Positions 8,491 through 17,086 are shown, counted from the first letter of the stretch. The stretch is 61,372 nucleotides of DNA from Collinsella sp. (GCA_019424905.1 JAHYYP010000010.1:1-61372); one strand, 5' to 3'. The notes: generated from the letters alone by a model not told the origin. Numbers and translations: made by a program.

Positions 8491-8559
8491 AAGTTGCGGT
8501 GAAATAGGGACTGTTTAAGCGCTTCATCAGGCAAAACAATCCCTATTCCACCGCAACTT
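8491..8559. repeat. Palindromic repeat, family B (copy 1)
   Basis: Inverted arms beginning AAGTTGCGGTG and ending CACCGCAACTT flank a short variable centre. Arms are about 25 bases with a few mismatches. Other copies lie at 15244-15312 and 16829-16897. Here it sits between the convergent hisE and hisJ genes and probably also acts as the transcript end. Confidence 0.85.
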
Positions 8560-8571
8560 ATGAAGGGATGG

Positions 8572-9483
8572 CTAGGCGAGGGGTGTGGATTCCCATTCGC
8601 CGGTGGGGTGGGGGACGTCGAAGGCTCGGTAGCCACAGTCGTAGGCGTGTGCCTGGGCCTCACGGATGTTCCAGCAAATGTCGCAGGCGCGGTGTGCGTC
8701 CGAGCCAAAAGTGATCGGCACCTCGGCGTGGGCAAAGCGGCGCAGCAATCCGGTCGCGGGATAGTAGTCTTCGAGGCCCTTGCGCGGTGCGGCGGTCGAG
8801 ACCTCAACGCGGCGGCCTGTATCGTGCGCGCACTCGGCCATCTGCTGCCAAAACGGTGCGGGGTCTAAGTCGGGCGCAAAGCCTTCCTTCGAAAAGCGCA
8901 TGACCAGGTCGGGATGGGCCATTACGTCAAAGTTGAGTGAGCTTTCGCAAGCGCGGCACCAGTCGTCGACGTAGCGCTCCCACACGCCGTGTACCCCCAG
9001 GTTTTCCCAAACATGCAGGTTGGTGTCATCATCGATCCAGCCGCAAAGGGAATCGGGTGTATCGGGGCGAGCGACGTTTTCCGTTCCCGCCGTACCCGCG
9101 GCACCGGCCATGATATCGCCTGGGTTGCCAATCCAATGCACGCTGCCCAGGCGTACGACGGCGTCCTGGGACCAGCGCTCAACCAAAGGCTCGCAGCCCT
9201 CGTACCAATCGCATTCAAAGCCATAGATAAGCTCGAGCTCCGGCGCGATTTGCGCGGCAAGCTTGCGGGCATCCTCAAAAGCCAGACGATGTGCCGGCAG
9301 GTCGCCCTCAGTAACCTGCACTTCGCAGTTGGCATCCATGCTGGCGGGCAGTGTGAGATGGTCGGCCGAGACCATGACGCGGCAGCCGGCCGCAGCAGCG
9401 GCGCGAACGTTGTCTTCAAACGAGGCATGGCCGTCCGAGAACGAGGTGTGGGTATGGCAATCGACCAGCGGGCAGGCAGACAT
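8572..9483 (-). CDS. hisJ: Histidinol-phosphatase, PHP family
   Basis: Hydrolyses histidinol phosphate to histidinol, the one step not covered by the operon (HisB here is monofunctional). PHP metal-binding motifs in order: CHTHTSFSDGH, SADHLTLP, FECDWYEG, GSVHWIG, MAHPDLV and FGSDAHR. The 303-residue start at 9483 has an AAAGGAG site; the frame is open 19 codons further but without support. It is transcribed toward the his operon. The name hisK is also used for this family. Assignment is strengthened by its position next to the operon. Confidence 0.88.
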   Translation of the reverse strand: MSACPLVDCHTHTSFSDGHASFEDNVRAAAAAGCRVMVSADHLTLPASMDANCEVQVTEGDLPAHRLAFEDARKLAAQIAPELELIYGFECDWYEGCEPLVERWSQDAVVRLGSVHWIGNPGDIMAGAAGTAGTENVARPDTPDSLCGWIDDDTNLHVWENLGVHGVWERYVDDWCRACESSLNFDVMAHPDLVMRFSKEGFAPDLDPAPFWQQMAECAHDTGRRVEVSTAAPRKGLEDYYPATGLLRRFAHAEVPITFGSDAHRACDICWNIREAQAHAYDCGYRAFDVPHPTGEWESTPLA

Positions 9484-9603
9484 GGCGACTCCTTTGCATT
9501 TGGCGAATCCGCTCCATTGTAATGTTGCAGCTCTCAACACGCCGCGCGCCGGAGCTCGAAATCGATTGGAAAGGCTGCGCGGCGCGGCCTCGCTTGCTCC
9601 AAT

Positions 9604-9664
9604 ACATGTACATCAGCCTCCAAAAGCTGCAAATAATGACATGTTTGGAGGCTGATGTACATGT
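9604..9664. repeat. 21-bp perfect inverted repeat upstream of hisJ and larC2-like gene
   Basis: Bases 9604-9624 and 9644-9664 are perfectly complementary around a 19-base spacer. It lies in the 319-base region between the divergent hisJ and larC2-like genes. There is no T-run, so it is more likely an operator, cruciform or miniature repeat than a terminator. The rest of 9484-9802 shows no gene. Confidence 0.75.
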
Positions 9665-9802
9665 TTGGCCGGGGCGGTGGAGTGTCGGTTTCTTGTCGAC
9701 AAGGAAAATCGCGCTCATCACGCGCCGTCACACTCGCGCAGCCTGCGATGTGCTAGCGTTTGGGTGAACAAAACGAGCCCGCGCGGAAAGGATCCAGACC
9801 GT

Positions 9803-10288
9803 ATGCAATGCGATAGCACATCCCCGCTGTCTCGCGAGACTGATGCGCCCGAAACTATCGTCAAACTGGAGTGCGACATCGATGATGCGTCGCCCGAGGT
9901 GCTTGCCTACGCTGCCGATTGCCTGCGCAAGGCCGGCGCCCGCGAGGTGCATTGGTTGCCGCTTTACTGCAAAAAGGGCCGCCCCGGCTGGCAGCTGCAG
10001 GTAATCTGCTCGCACGATGATATCGAGCGCTTGCAGACGATTATCTTTTTGGAGACCACGACCAACGCCATTCGTCGCCAGGTGATGGAACGCGTTTGCC
10101 TGCCACGCCGCTTTGAGCGCGTAACGACGCCATGGGGCGAGGTATCCGTTAAGGTGGCGACCCTGCCCGACGGCAGCGAGCGCGCGGCTCCCGAGTACGA
10201 GGATTGCGCCCGTCTTGCCCGCGAACATGGCGTGCCGCTCCAACGCGTGATGCAGGCGGCTCAGAGCGCGGCACTGCGATTCGAGTAA
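9803..10288 (+). CDS. Stand-alone LarC C-terminal (LarC2/DUF111) domain protein
   Basis: LarC inserts nickel into the pincer cofactor (NPN) used by lactate racemase and related enzymes. This 161-residue protein matches only the C-terminal part: LECDIDDASPEVLAYA, WLPLYCKKGRPGW, FLETTTNAIRRQVMERVCLP and TPWGEVSVKVA. The N-terminal LarC1 domain is absent here and from the flanking sequence, so this is not a simple frameshift of a neighbouring larC. In Lactiplantibacillus, larC1 and larC2 are separate frames joined by ribosomal frameshifting. The ATG at 9803 has GGAAAGGA upstream. Function alone is unproven. Confidence 0.75.
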   Translation: MQCDSTSPLSRETDAPETIVKLECDIDDASPEVLAYAADCLRKAGAREVHWLPLYCKKGRPGWQLQVICSHDDIERLQTIIFLETTTNAIRRQVMERVCLPRRFERVTTPWGEVSVKVATLPDGSERAAPEYEDCARLAREHGVPLQRVMQAAQSAALRFE

Positions 10289-10361
10289 CACGGTAGATGG
10301 GCTCCGCATCCGCCGGATCCCGTATTCAGCCCCCATCAACCCCATTCGAAAGGATCTCCCC

Positions 10362-10910
10362 ATGAAATACCTCATCGCTTCCGACATCCACGGCTCGGCA
10401 TACTGGACCGAGCGCCTCTGCGCCGCCATTGAGTCCGAGCAGCCCGACCGCATCGTCCTGCTGGGCGACCTGCTTTATCACGGTCCGCGCAACGACCTGC
10501 CGCGCGACTATGCTCCCAAGCGCGTGATTCCGCTGCTCAACGCCCTAGCCGACCGCATCATCGCGGTGCGCGGCAACTGCGACGCTGAGGTCGACCAGAT
10601 GGTCCTCGACTTCCCCGTCATGGCCGACTACGCCACGCTGTTTGACGAGACCGGCCGCGAGCTGTTCCTGACGCACGGCCATGTCTTTGGCGCCGGCATG
10701 CACAACAGCGTCGACCACGCGCCCGCGCTGCCCGAGGGCTCCGCGCTCGTCTACGGCCACACGCACATCAAGGTCAACGAGGAAAGCGCCGCGCACCCGG
10801 GCCTGTGGCTCTTCAACCCCGGCAGCGTGAGCATCCCCAAGGACGGCTCGCACAGCTACGGCATCTACGAGGGCGGCGCGTTCCGCCACGTGATCCTGGA
10901 GGAGGACTAA
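10362..10910 (+). CDS. yfcE: YfcE/MJ0936-type metallophosphoesterase
   Basis: Small cytoplasmic calcineurin-like phosphodiesterase of 182 residues. Metal-binding motifs: ASDIHGS, LLGDLLYHGPRN, VRGNCDAEVD, LTHGHVFG and YGHTHIK. The family cleaves phosphodiesters in vitro; the physiological substrate is not settled. It has a GAAAGGA site and is followed two bases later by mazG, suggesting co-transcription of two nucleotide-hydrolase genes. Confidence 0.88.
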   Translation: MKYLIASDIHGSAYWTERLCAAIESEQPDRIVLLGDLLYHGPRNDLPRDYAPKRVIPLLNALADRIIAVRGNCDAEVDQMVLDFPVMADYATLFDETGRELFLTHGHVFGAGMHNSVDHAPALPEGSALVYGHTHIKVNEESAAHPGLWLFNPGSVSIPKDGSHSYGIYEGGAFRHVILEED

Positions 10911-10912
10911 CC

Positions 10913-11773
10913 ATGGCGCAGCATATGGCTCAGCAAAATGCCGAGGGCTCGCGCGATCTGCCCACGCTGATAGACGCGTCGGCCGAGCTGCAGCATCTGG
11001 TGCAGACCATCTGGCGTCTGCGTCAGCCCGATGGCTGCCCGTGGGACCGCGAGCAGACGCACCGCAGCATCGGCAAGAACATGATCGAGGAGGCCTACGA
11101 GGCGCTCGACTGCATCGAGGCGGACGACGCGGTTCACCTGCGCGAGGAACTGGGTGACGTGCTCATGCAGGTCGTGCTGCATGCGCAGATTGCTGCCGAC
11201 GCCGGCGAGTTTACGCTGGCCGACGTGGCGCGCGATATCGACGCCAAGCTCATTCGCCGCCACCCGCACGTGTTTGGCGATGCGGATGCCGAGAGCTCCG
11301 ACGAGGTGCTCAAGATTTGGGACGAGGTCAAGCTTGCCGAGAAAGCCGCCAAGGACAAGGCCGTGGCGGCGGGCGAGGCCGCGCCCGAGGGTCTGCTCGA
11401 TGGCGTGCCCACGCATCTGCCGGCGTTGATGCAGGCGCAGAAGGTGTCACGCAAGGCGGCCGCCGTAGGCTTTGAGTGGGAGACGGTCCAGGACGTGTGG
11501 GACGAGGTTGCCGAGGAGCGTGCCGAGTTTGAGGCCGAGGCCCCTGGCTCGCCCGAGCGCGAAATGGAGTTTGGCGATCTGCTCTTTGCCCTGGTCAACG
11601 TCGCGCGCAAAGAGGGGATCGACGCCGAGAGCGCCCTGCGCGCCAGCACGGCAAAGTTCCGCCGTCGCTGGGCCGCGATGGAGCAGATGGCGTCCGACGC
11701 CCACGTGGATCTTGCCGAGCTTTCGACCCACGACCTCAACGACCTGTGGGATGCCGCAAAGGCGGAGGAGTAA
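10913..11773 (+). CDS. mazG: Nucleoside triphosphate pyrophosphohydrolase MazG
   Basis: House-cleaning NTP pyrophosphatase that limits aberrant nucleotides. Two MazG domains are visible in 286 residues: the first with CPWDREQTHRSIGKNMIEEA and LREELGDVLMQVVLHAQ, the second with EAPGSPEREMEFGDLLFALVN. The start at 10913 has GGAGGA in the end of the preceding gene. mazG just upstream of eno-ftsB-ppx is a conserved actinobacterial arrangement. Confidence 0.92.
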   Translation: MAQHMAQQNAEGSRDLPTLIDASAELQHLVQTIWRLRQPDGCPWDREQTHRSIGKNMIEEAYEALDCIEADDAVHLREELGDVLMQVVLHAQIAADAGEFTLADVARDIDAKLIRRHPHVFGDADAESSDEVLKIWDEVKLAEKAAKDKAVAAGEAAPEGLLDGVPTHLPALMQAQKVSRKAAAVGFEWETVQDVWDEVAEERAEFEAEAPGSPEREMEFGDLLFALVNVARKEGIDAESALRASTAKFRRRWAAMEQMASDAHVDLAELSTHDLNDLWDAAKAEE

Positions 11774-11777
11774 GACT

Positions 11778-11824
11778 GCGGGAACGACGGGCTGACATGC
11801 CTCATCGTTCCCGCTAAATTTTTC
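11778..11824 (+). terminator. Terminator after mazG
   Basis: Perfect 10-bp stem (11778-11787 with 11805-11814) followed by an A/T-rich tail with five T. About 140 bases then precede eno and presumably hold its promoter; no clear -35/-10 pair was picked out. Confidence 0.8.
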
Positions 11825-11962
11825 GAAAATCAAGTGTATCCCTCGGCTAACTTAGGGCATAATGCAAAAAGTGCGACATGGCTAACTTACGGAGACGCAC
11901 CGATGGTGCACGGTCAGCCGGTCGCTTGCATCCACTACGTTTCCAAGTGAGAGGGAGACAAC

Positions 11963-13252
11963 ATGAGCGATATTTTGGACGTCTACGGTCGCGAGGTGCT
12001 CGACAGCCGCGGCAATCCCACCGTCGAGGTCGAGGTCGTGCTCGAGGACGGCAGCTTTGGCCGCGCAATGGTGCCTTCGGGTGCTTCGACCGGCGCCTTT
12101 GAGGCCTGCGAGCTGCGCGATGGCGACAAGGGCCGCTACCTGGGCAAGGGCGTTTCGCAGGCCGTCGAGCACGTCAACAACGAGTGCGCTAACGCCGTCG
12201 TGGGCCTCGATGCCTTCGACCAGCGCGCCGTCGATGCCGCGCTGATTGCCGCGGACGGTACTCCCAACAAGACCAAGCTCGGTGCCAACGCCATCCTGGG
12301 CGTGTCGCTGGCTGTTGCCCGCGCCGCTGCCGAGTCGGCGGGCCTGTCGCTGTACCAGTACCTGGGCGGCGTCAACGCCCACCTGCTGCCCACACCTATG
12401 ATGAATATCCTCAACGGCGGCGTGCATGCCGACAACAACGTTGACTTCCAGGAGTTCATGATCATGCCGGTGGGTGCTCCGAGCTTTGCCGAGGGCCTGC
12501 GCTGGTGCGCCGAGGTTTACCACACCCTCAAGGGCGTGCTGCACGAGGCCGGCCTGGGCGGCGGCGTGGGCGACGAGGGCGGCTTTGCGCCCAACCTTAA
12601 GACCAATGCCGAGCCGTTCGAGTACATCACCAAGGCCGTCGAGAAGGCTGGCTTTAAGCCCGGCGTCGACTTCATGTACGCCATGGACCCGGCCTCGACC
12701 GAGTTCTACAACGCCGAGACCGGCATGTACGAGCTCAAGGGCGAGGGCGTGGAGTACACGAGCGCCCAGATGGTTGATTACTGGGAGAAGCTCGTCGACA
12801 CCTATCCCATCATCTCCATCGAGGACGGCATGGCCGAGGAGGACTGGGACGGCTGGGTCGAGCTTACCCGCCGCATTGGCAACAAGGTGCAGCTGGTGGG
12901 CGACGACCTGTTCGTCACCAACACCGAGCGCCTCAAGAAGGGCATTGAGCTGGGCGCCGCCAACGCGATCCTGGTCAAGGTCAACCAGATCGGCACGCTC
13001 ACCGAGTCGCTCGAGGCCATCGAGACCGCCAAGGAGGCCGGCTACGCCTGCATCGTGAGCCACCGTTCCGGCGAGACCGAGGACTCCACGATCGCCGACC
13101 TGGTCGTGGGCGTCAACGCCGGCCAGATCAAGTCGGGTGCCCCGTGCCGCAGCGACCGTATCGCCAAGTACAACCAGCTCATCCGCATCGAGGACGAGCT
13201 CGAGGGCAGCGCGCGCTACGCCGGCAAGGCCGCGTTCTACAACATTCGCTAG
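11963..13252 (+). CDS. eno: Enolase
   Basis: Glycolytic interconversion of 2-phosphoglycerate and phosphoenolpyruvate. The 429 residues contain VYGREVLDSRGNPTVEVEV, VPSGASTGAFEACELRD, the acid/base region DEGGFAPNL, the magnesium ligands SIEDGMAEEDWDGW and VGDDLFVTN, and VSHRSGETEDSTIADL near the end. A GAGAGGGAGA site precedes the ATG. A terminator follows at 13326, so ftsB is not obligatorily co-transcribed. Confidence 0.98.
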   Translation: MSDILDVYGREVLDSRGNPTVEVEVVLEDGSFGRAMVPSGASTGAFEACELRDGDKGRYLGKGVSQAVEHVNNECANAVVGLDAFDQRAVDAALIAADGTPNKTKLGANAILGVSLAVARAAAESAGLSLYQYLGGVNAHLLPTPMMNILNGGVHADNNVDFQEFMIMPVGAPSFAEGLRWCAEVYHTLKGVLHEAGLGGGVGDEGGFAPNLKTNAEPFEYITKAVEKAGFKPGVDFMYAMDPASTEFYNAETGMYELKGEGVEYTSAQMVDYWEKLVDTYPIISIEDGMAEEDWDGWVELTRRIGNKVQLVGDDLFVTNTERLKKGIELGAANAILVKVNQIGTLTESLEAIETAKEAGYACIVSHRSGETEDSTIADLVVGVNAGQIKSGAPCRSDRIAKYNQLIRIEDELEGSARYAGKAAFYNIR

Positions 13253-13325
13253 GCACGCGGAGGTCGCGGGGGCGGGGAAGACTCGGATTCGCCTTGCTCC
13301 AGCCGGGCGCGGTTGAGCACCATTG

Positions 13326-13357
13326 GGCGCTGGGCCATACGGCTCAGCGCCTTTTTT
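13326..13357 (+). terminator. Terminator after eno
   Basis: Stem of 11 pairs (13326-13336 with 13341-13351, one G-T) with a 4-base loop and six T. Confidence 0.9.
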
Positions 13358-13448
13358 ATGTCGAGCAAAGGCTGGCGAAAGCGGTGCGGGCGCTCGTGCT
13401 ATAACTAAAAGACTTAGCGCAAACAAACCTCAACCGCACAAGGCGCAC

Positions 13449-14219
13449 ATGGATCAGATTTACGACAACAGGTATTATTCCGCCGGTTCGCGCGAGCCGT
13501 CGCCTCGCCGCGCACCTACCGTGCAGCTCGGCGGGTCCGACTACGCCGGTGTCGATCGCCGCGCACAGCGTCCGGCAAGTGCCTCACATCCCCGTGCTCA
13601 AATGAATACGTCGACGGGCCGCCCGCCACGCTCGGCGCCCCCGACGCATGCTTCGCGTACGCAGCACCCCTCGGCTCAAACGCACGAAAAGTCGAGCAGG
13701 CCGTCGAGCCGTCTTTCGGGTTCGGACTTTATGCACTACGCCAACGACAACGCGGTGGTCAAGGCGATTTACGACTTTACCCATGGGCCCCAGCGTGGGC
13801 TGTTTATCGGTATTGTCGTCGCCCTGGTGCTCGTGAGCCTGTACTTTCCCGTGCGCGACCTCTACGTTGCCAAACGCTCGAGCGATATCTTGGCCAAGCA
13901 GGTCGAGATTCGCCAGCAGTACAACGACGAGCTGCAAAGAAGCGTCGACAAGCTGCTCTCGGAGGAGGGTATCAAGGACGCGGCCTCCGAGGACTTGGGC
14001 CTGGTGATGCCCGGCGAGAAGAGAATTGAAGTGCAGGGCCTGGACGACGATTCGGATTCGTCTTCGAGCAAGAAGTCGTCGAACGCCAAGAAGGCCAGCG
14101 AAGTTGCCAAGGAAATCGAAGACGTCGGTAAGGACGCCCCGTGGTATATCCAGGCGCTCGACATGCTGTTTGGGTTTAACGGTGTCGAGGGCCAGACGGT
14201 CGTGTCCAACGGCGAGTAG
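13449..14219 (+). CDS. FtsB/DivIC-like septum formation initiator
   Basis: Probable divisome protein linking cytoplasmic and outer division factors. The 256 residues have a long basic, Ser/Pro-rich cytoplasmic N-terminus (1 to about 115), one membrane segment (GLFIGIVVALVLVSLYFPV, about 117-136), a short coiled coil (about 140-175), and a Ser/Lys/Asp-rich tail. The C-terminus GEKRIEVQG is followed by an acidic/Ser stretch not typical of the family. Location between eno and ppx matches the actinobacterial order (the DUF501 gene found there in mycobacteria is absent). The ribosome site is weak (AAGG). Confidence 0.8.
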   Translation: MDQIYDNRYYSAGSREPSPRRAPTVQLGGSDYAGVDRRAQRPASASHPRAQMNTSTGRPPRSAPPTHASRTQHPSAQTHEKSSRPSSRLSGSDFMHYANDNAVVKAIYDFTHGPQRGLFIGIVVALVLVSLYFPVRDLYVAKRSSDILAKQVEIRQQYNDELQRSVDKLLSEEGIKDAASEDLGLVMPGEKRIEVQGLDDDSDSSSSKKSSNAKKASEVAKEIEDVGKDAPWYIQALDMLFGFNGVEGQTVVSNGE

Positions 14220-14239
14220 CGCCCGGAGGGGAACCCGCA

Positions 14240-15241
14240 ATGGCAGATTGCAAACGATATAAGGTGGCGGCGATCGATCTGGGAACGGTGTCGTCGCGAC
14301 TGGTGTTGGCCCAGGTCGAGGGCGGGGCGATCGTGGGATCGTCCAAGCATACCGAGATTACCGACCTGGGCGAGGGTGTGGACGCGACGGGTCGCTTTTG
14401 CGAGGCGGCTGTCGAGCGTGTGCTCGCTGCGTGTCGCATGTTTGCGGATGAGGCCCGTGCCTTTGGGGCCGCGTGCATCTGCACCACGTGCACGAGCGCC
14501 GCGCGCGATGCGTCCAATGCCGCGCTGCTGCTGGACGGCCTGCGCGATCTGGGGCTTGAGCCACAGGTGATTCCGGGCGAGGTCGAGGCGCGCCTGACGT
14601 TTTTTGGCGTGGCGCACGACTTTGCTGGCGAGCGCATCATTGTTGCCGATTCGGGCGGCGGGTCCACGGAACTCGCGACGGGCGTCTATGCACCGGAGCG
14701 CGGCGTCTTTGCGCTGGAGGGCACGCGCTCGCTGGACATCGGTTGCCGCCGCGTGACCGAGCGGTTTTTCTCGGCACTGCCGCCTGCGGACGGCGAGCTT
14801 GTGGCTGCTGCCGGCTGGGCGGGCGAGCAGTTCGCCGCCTATTTTGAAGGCCTGCCCAGCGACTTTGAGTGCGCAGAGCGCCTGGTCGCAGTGGGTGGCA
14901 CCGTCACCACACTCGTGGCGCTCGTTCATGAGCTGGAACCGTACGATTCGAGCTTTGTGCACCTGCGCGAGCTTTCGCTGGATCAGGTTTCGGCTGCCAT
15001 CGGGCGCATGTCCACGCTGGACGTGGAGGGCATCGCCGCGCTGCCGGGCGTGCAGCCCAAGCGCGCGGGCGTTATCTTGGCCGGTGCTGTGGTAATTCGC
15101 GAGCTCATGCGAGCCGGCGGCTACAAGACGCTTACTGTAAGCGAGAACAGCCTACTCGCCGGCATGGCCGCCACCATCAACGAGGCTCTCGACGGCGCGA
15201 CCCCCACCATCGCCTGGACCCCCAGCCTCAGCGCCCTCTAA
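14240..15241 (+). CDS. ppx: Exopolyphosphatase / pppGpp phosphohydrolase (Ppx/GppA)
   Basis: ASKHA-fold enzyme that removes terminal phosphate from polyphosphate or pppGpp; sequence alone does not separate the two activities. Motifs: VAAIDLGTVSSRLVLA (phosphate 1), CTTCTSAARDASN, VADSGGGSTELATG (phosphate 2) and VAVGGTVTTL. At 333 residues it is the short two-domain form without a C-terminal HD domain. It lies 20 bases after the ftsB-like gene with a GGAGGGGA site, so the two are probably co-transcribed. Confidence 0.88.
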   Translation: MADCKRYKVAAIDLGTVSSRLVLAQVEGGAIVGSSKHTEITDLGEGVDATGRFCEAAVERVLAACRMFADEARAFGAACICTTCTSAARDASNAALLLDGLRDLGLEPQVIPGEVEARLTFFGVAHDFAGERIIVADSGGGSTELATGVYAPERGVFALEGTRSLDIGCRRVTERFFSALPPADGELVAAAGWAGEQFAAYFEGLPSDFECAERLVAVGGTVTTLVALVHELEPYDSSFVHLRELSLDQVSAAIGRMSTLDVEGIAALPGVQPKRAGVILAGAVVIRELMRAGGYKTLTVSENSLLAGMAATINEALDGATPTIAWTPSLSAL

Positions 15242-15243
15242 AT

Positions 15244-15312
15244 AAGTTGCGGTGAAATACGGACTAAAATCGCCCTTTCGGGCACCAAACAGTCCCTATT
15301 CCACCGCAACTC
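15244..15312. repeat. Palindromic repeat, family B (copy 2)
   Basis: Arms start AAGTTGCGGTG and end CACCGCAACT, with a second small hairpin in the centre (CGCCCTTTCGGGCA). It lies three bases after the ppx stop, between convergent genes. Confidence 0.85.
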
Positions 15313-15316
15313 AACA

Positions 15317-15366
15317 GCCGGCACCTGGGGACGTTCCTTTTCTGCCGGCACCTGGGGACAGTCCTT
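15317..15366. repeat. Palindromic repeat, family C (copy 1)
   Basis: Two tandem half-units, each GCCGGCACCTGGGGAC followed by GTTCCTTTT or AGTCCTT. The related copy is at 57626-57684. It shares the GGGGAC box with families A and D. Confidence 0.75.
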
Positions 15367-15386
15367 GCGGGGCGTCCCCATGGCGC

Positions 15387-16688
15387 CTATGCCAGCTTGT
15401 CGATTTGCCCAATCTCCCAAAGCGGAATATTGATGAGCATGCCCTCGTCTCTATATGCCGCCAGGGAGCTCCTCACGCAACGCTCGAGTTTGAATTTTTC
15501 GCAGGCTATTTTCAGACTCTTCGCTTTAAGGTTCTCTGCCGCCTTGACCTCAAGCGGAAGCACGGTTCCCGCATGGTCGATGGCAAAGTCGGTTTCGGCA
15601 TTGCCGGAGGTAGAGGACCAATACGCGGGAGTTTTGTCCTGGAGCAAAAGCTCCTGCGCGACGTATTGTTCGGTCAGCGAACCTTTGAACTCGGTAAAAA
15701 CAGCGGATCCGTTAAGAACGATGGCCGGAGAGAGACCGGAGAGCGCTCCGAGGATGCCGGTGTCGATGCAGAACAGTTTGAAGCCCGAGAGGTCTTCGTA
15801 GCTCGAGAGCGGCGCCTTTAGAGCGGAAACACGTGGCACCTTATGAACGATTCCGTAGTCCGTGAGCCACTGGAGGCTTTCCTCGAAATCGCGTGCGCGC
15901 GCTCCGGGACGAAGGGCGCCATAGACAAACTTCTTGTTCTCCTTTGCAAGCTGGCCGGGAAGGGATTTCCAAACCAACCTCATGCGCTCGACGATGCGGG
16001 CGGGTGCATGTTTGCCAAAATCGGATTCGTAAGCCTCGATGATTTGCTGTTGAAGCCTTCGGGCTTCGATGAAGTCGCGTGTCTCGGCGAAAGTGGAGAC
16101 AACTTCGGGCATACCGCCGACAACAAGGTATTCCTTGAGCAAGCGCTCGAGCTTTTCGGTAACGTTTGCCAGAAGGTTCATGTCTGCGGCAAGGATGGCA
16201 TCGGCGAGCGGGTTGCCGTCGACGGCACGAACGAACTCGGCAAACCCCATGGGACGCATGGTGAGCTGGTCGATTTTGCCGACGGGAAATGACTCGTTTT
16301 CGCGTCGGAGCGCGAGGCCCATATAGGAACCGGCTGCCACGATGTGGTATTCGGGTGCAAGTTCGTTGAAGTACTTGAGTGAGGTGATCCCGCGTGGCGC
16401 CTCTTGGATCTCGTCGAAGATGATGAGCGTGTCTGCCGGCGTTACGGTTTGGCCACGTAGGAGTTCTATCTGGGAGATGATGCGCTTGGGGTCGAGGTCC
16501 CCATCGAACAGCGAGCGTGTGCTCGGCTCGAGCATAAAGTCAAAACGAATGACATTTCGATACTGCTGGCTTGCGAATTCGTTAAGAAGCCAAGTCTTTC
16601 CTGTCTGGCGGGCTCCCCTAAGCAAGAGAGGTTTGCGATTCGCCCTTGATTTCCAAGCGATAAGTTCACTCATAAGCTGTCGCTGCAT
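15387..16688 (-). CDS. AAA_14/DUF4143 ATP-binding protein
   Basis: P-loop ATPase of unknown role. N-terminal AAA domain with Walker A LRGARQTGKTWLL and Walker B LIIFDEIQ; C-terminal DUF4143 domain with a nuclease-like ending SSTSGNAETDFAIDH...LPLEVKAAE (E, D and K of a PD-(D/E)XK-like core). Length 433 is typical. The ATG at 16688 has GGGAGG upstream. It has no partner genes; such ATPases are often multicopy accessory genes. Just upstream lie three 33-bp repeats that may regulate it. Confidence 0.85.
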   Translation of the reverse strand: MQRQLMSELIAWKSRANRKPLLLRGARQTGKTWLLNEFASQQYRNVIRFDFMLEPSTRSLFDGDLDPKRIISQIELLRGQTVTPADTLIIFDEIQEAPRGITSLKYFNELAPEYHIVAAGSYMGLALRRENESFPVGKIDQLTMRPMGFAEFVRAVDGNPLADAILAADMNLLANVTEKLERLLKEYLVVGGMPEVVSTFAETRDFIEARRLQQQIIEAYESDFGKHAPARIVERMRLVWKSLPGQLAKENKKFVYGALRPGARARDFEESLQWLTDYGIVHKVPRVSALKAPLSSYEDLSGFKLFCIDTGILGALSGLSPAIVLNGSAVFTEFKGSLTEQYVAQELLLQDKTPAYWSSTSGNAETDFAIDHAGTVLPLEVKAAENLKAKSLKIACEKFKLERCVRSSLAAYRDEGMLINIPLWEIGQIDKLA

Positions 16689-16731
16689 ATTGCCTCCCAA
16701 CCCTCTCGGCTAGTATAAGGCCATTTGGTCG

Positions 16732-16815
16732 TTTCCATCGGAAAATGTGCGAGACAACCACGTTTTTCCATCGGAAAATGTGCGAGACAGCCACGTTTTT
16801 CCATCGGAAAATGTG
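16732..16815. repeat. Tandem 33-bp repeats with palindromic core upstream of the ATPase gene
   Basis: Copies begin at 16732, 16765 and 16798 (the third is partial) with one base difference. Each contains TTTCCATCGGAAA, an inverted repeat around ATC. Spacing of 33 bases is close to three helical turns. The array starts 44 bases before the ATPase start and looks like a multi-site operator. Confidence 0.85.
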
Positions 16816-16828
16816 TAAATACCAACCT

Positions 16829-16897
16829 AAGTTGCGGTGGAATAGTTCCTAAATGGGCTGATAAACTGCCAAAACAGGAACTATTCCACCGCAACTT
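16829..16897. repeat. Palindromic repeat, family B (copy 3)
   Basis: Perfect 22-bp arms at 16829-16850 and 16876-16897 around a 25-base centre. The arm-internal bases differ from copies 1 and 2 in a compensated way (GTTCC on one side, GGAAC on the other), which argues that pairing is maintained. Confidence 0.9.
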
Positions 16898-16923
16898 AGA
16901 GCCCCGCCGGCGTGTAAAAGAAA

Positions 16924-16954
16924 CGAGCCCGCATCCCTTGGGAACACGGGCTCG
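16924..16954 (-). terminator. tRNA-Leu-type terminator, older copy
   Basis: CGAGCCCG/CGGGCTCG 8-bp stem; on the minus strand it is followed by TTTCTTTT. Same structure as 17087-17117. Confidence 0.7.
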
Positions 16955-17086
16955 AAAGCTCCATATGGTAGGGGCGGTGGGACGTCCGCGCATTTGCTGC
17001 GCAAATACGCACCGGCTTCGGACGCTGCGCGTCCGCTTAACGCTCGCCCCCTCGCGGGTTCGAGTCCCACCGGCATCTAAAAGAAG

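Noticed and set aside
16732..16815. CRISPR array
   Set aside because: Only three copies with period 33 and no distinct spacers: the whole 33-base unit repeats. No cas genes.
16984..17078. A second complete tRNA gene in the plus orientation
   Set aside because: A T-arm-like segment is present, but no acceptor stem, anticodon arm or D-arm could be folded around it.
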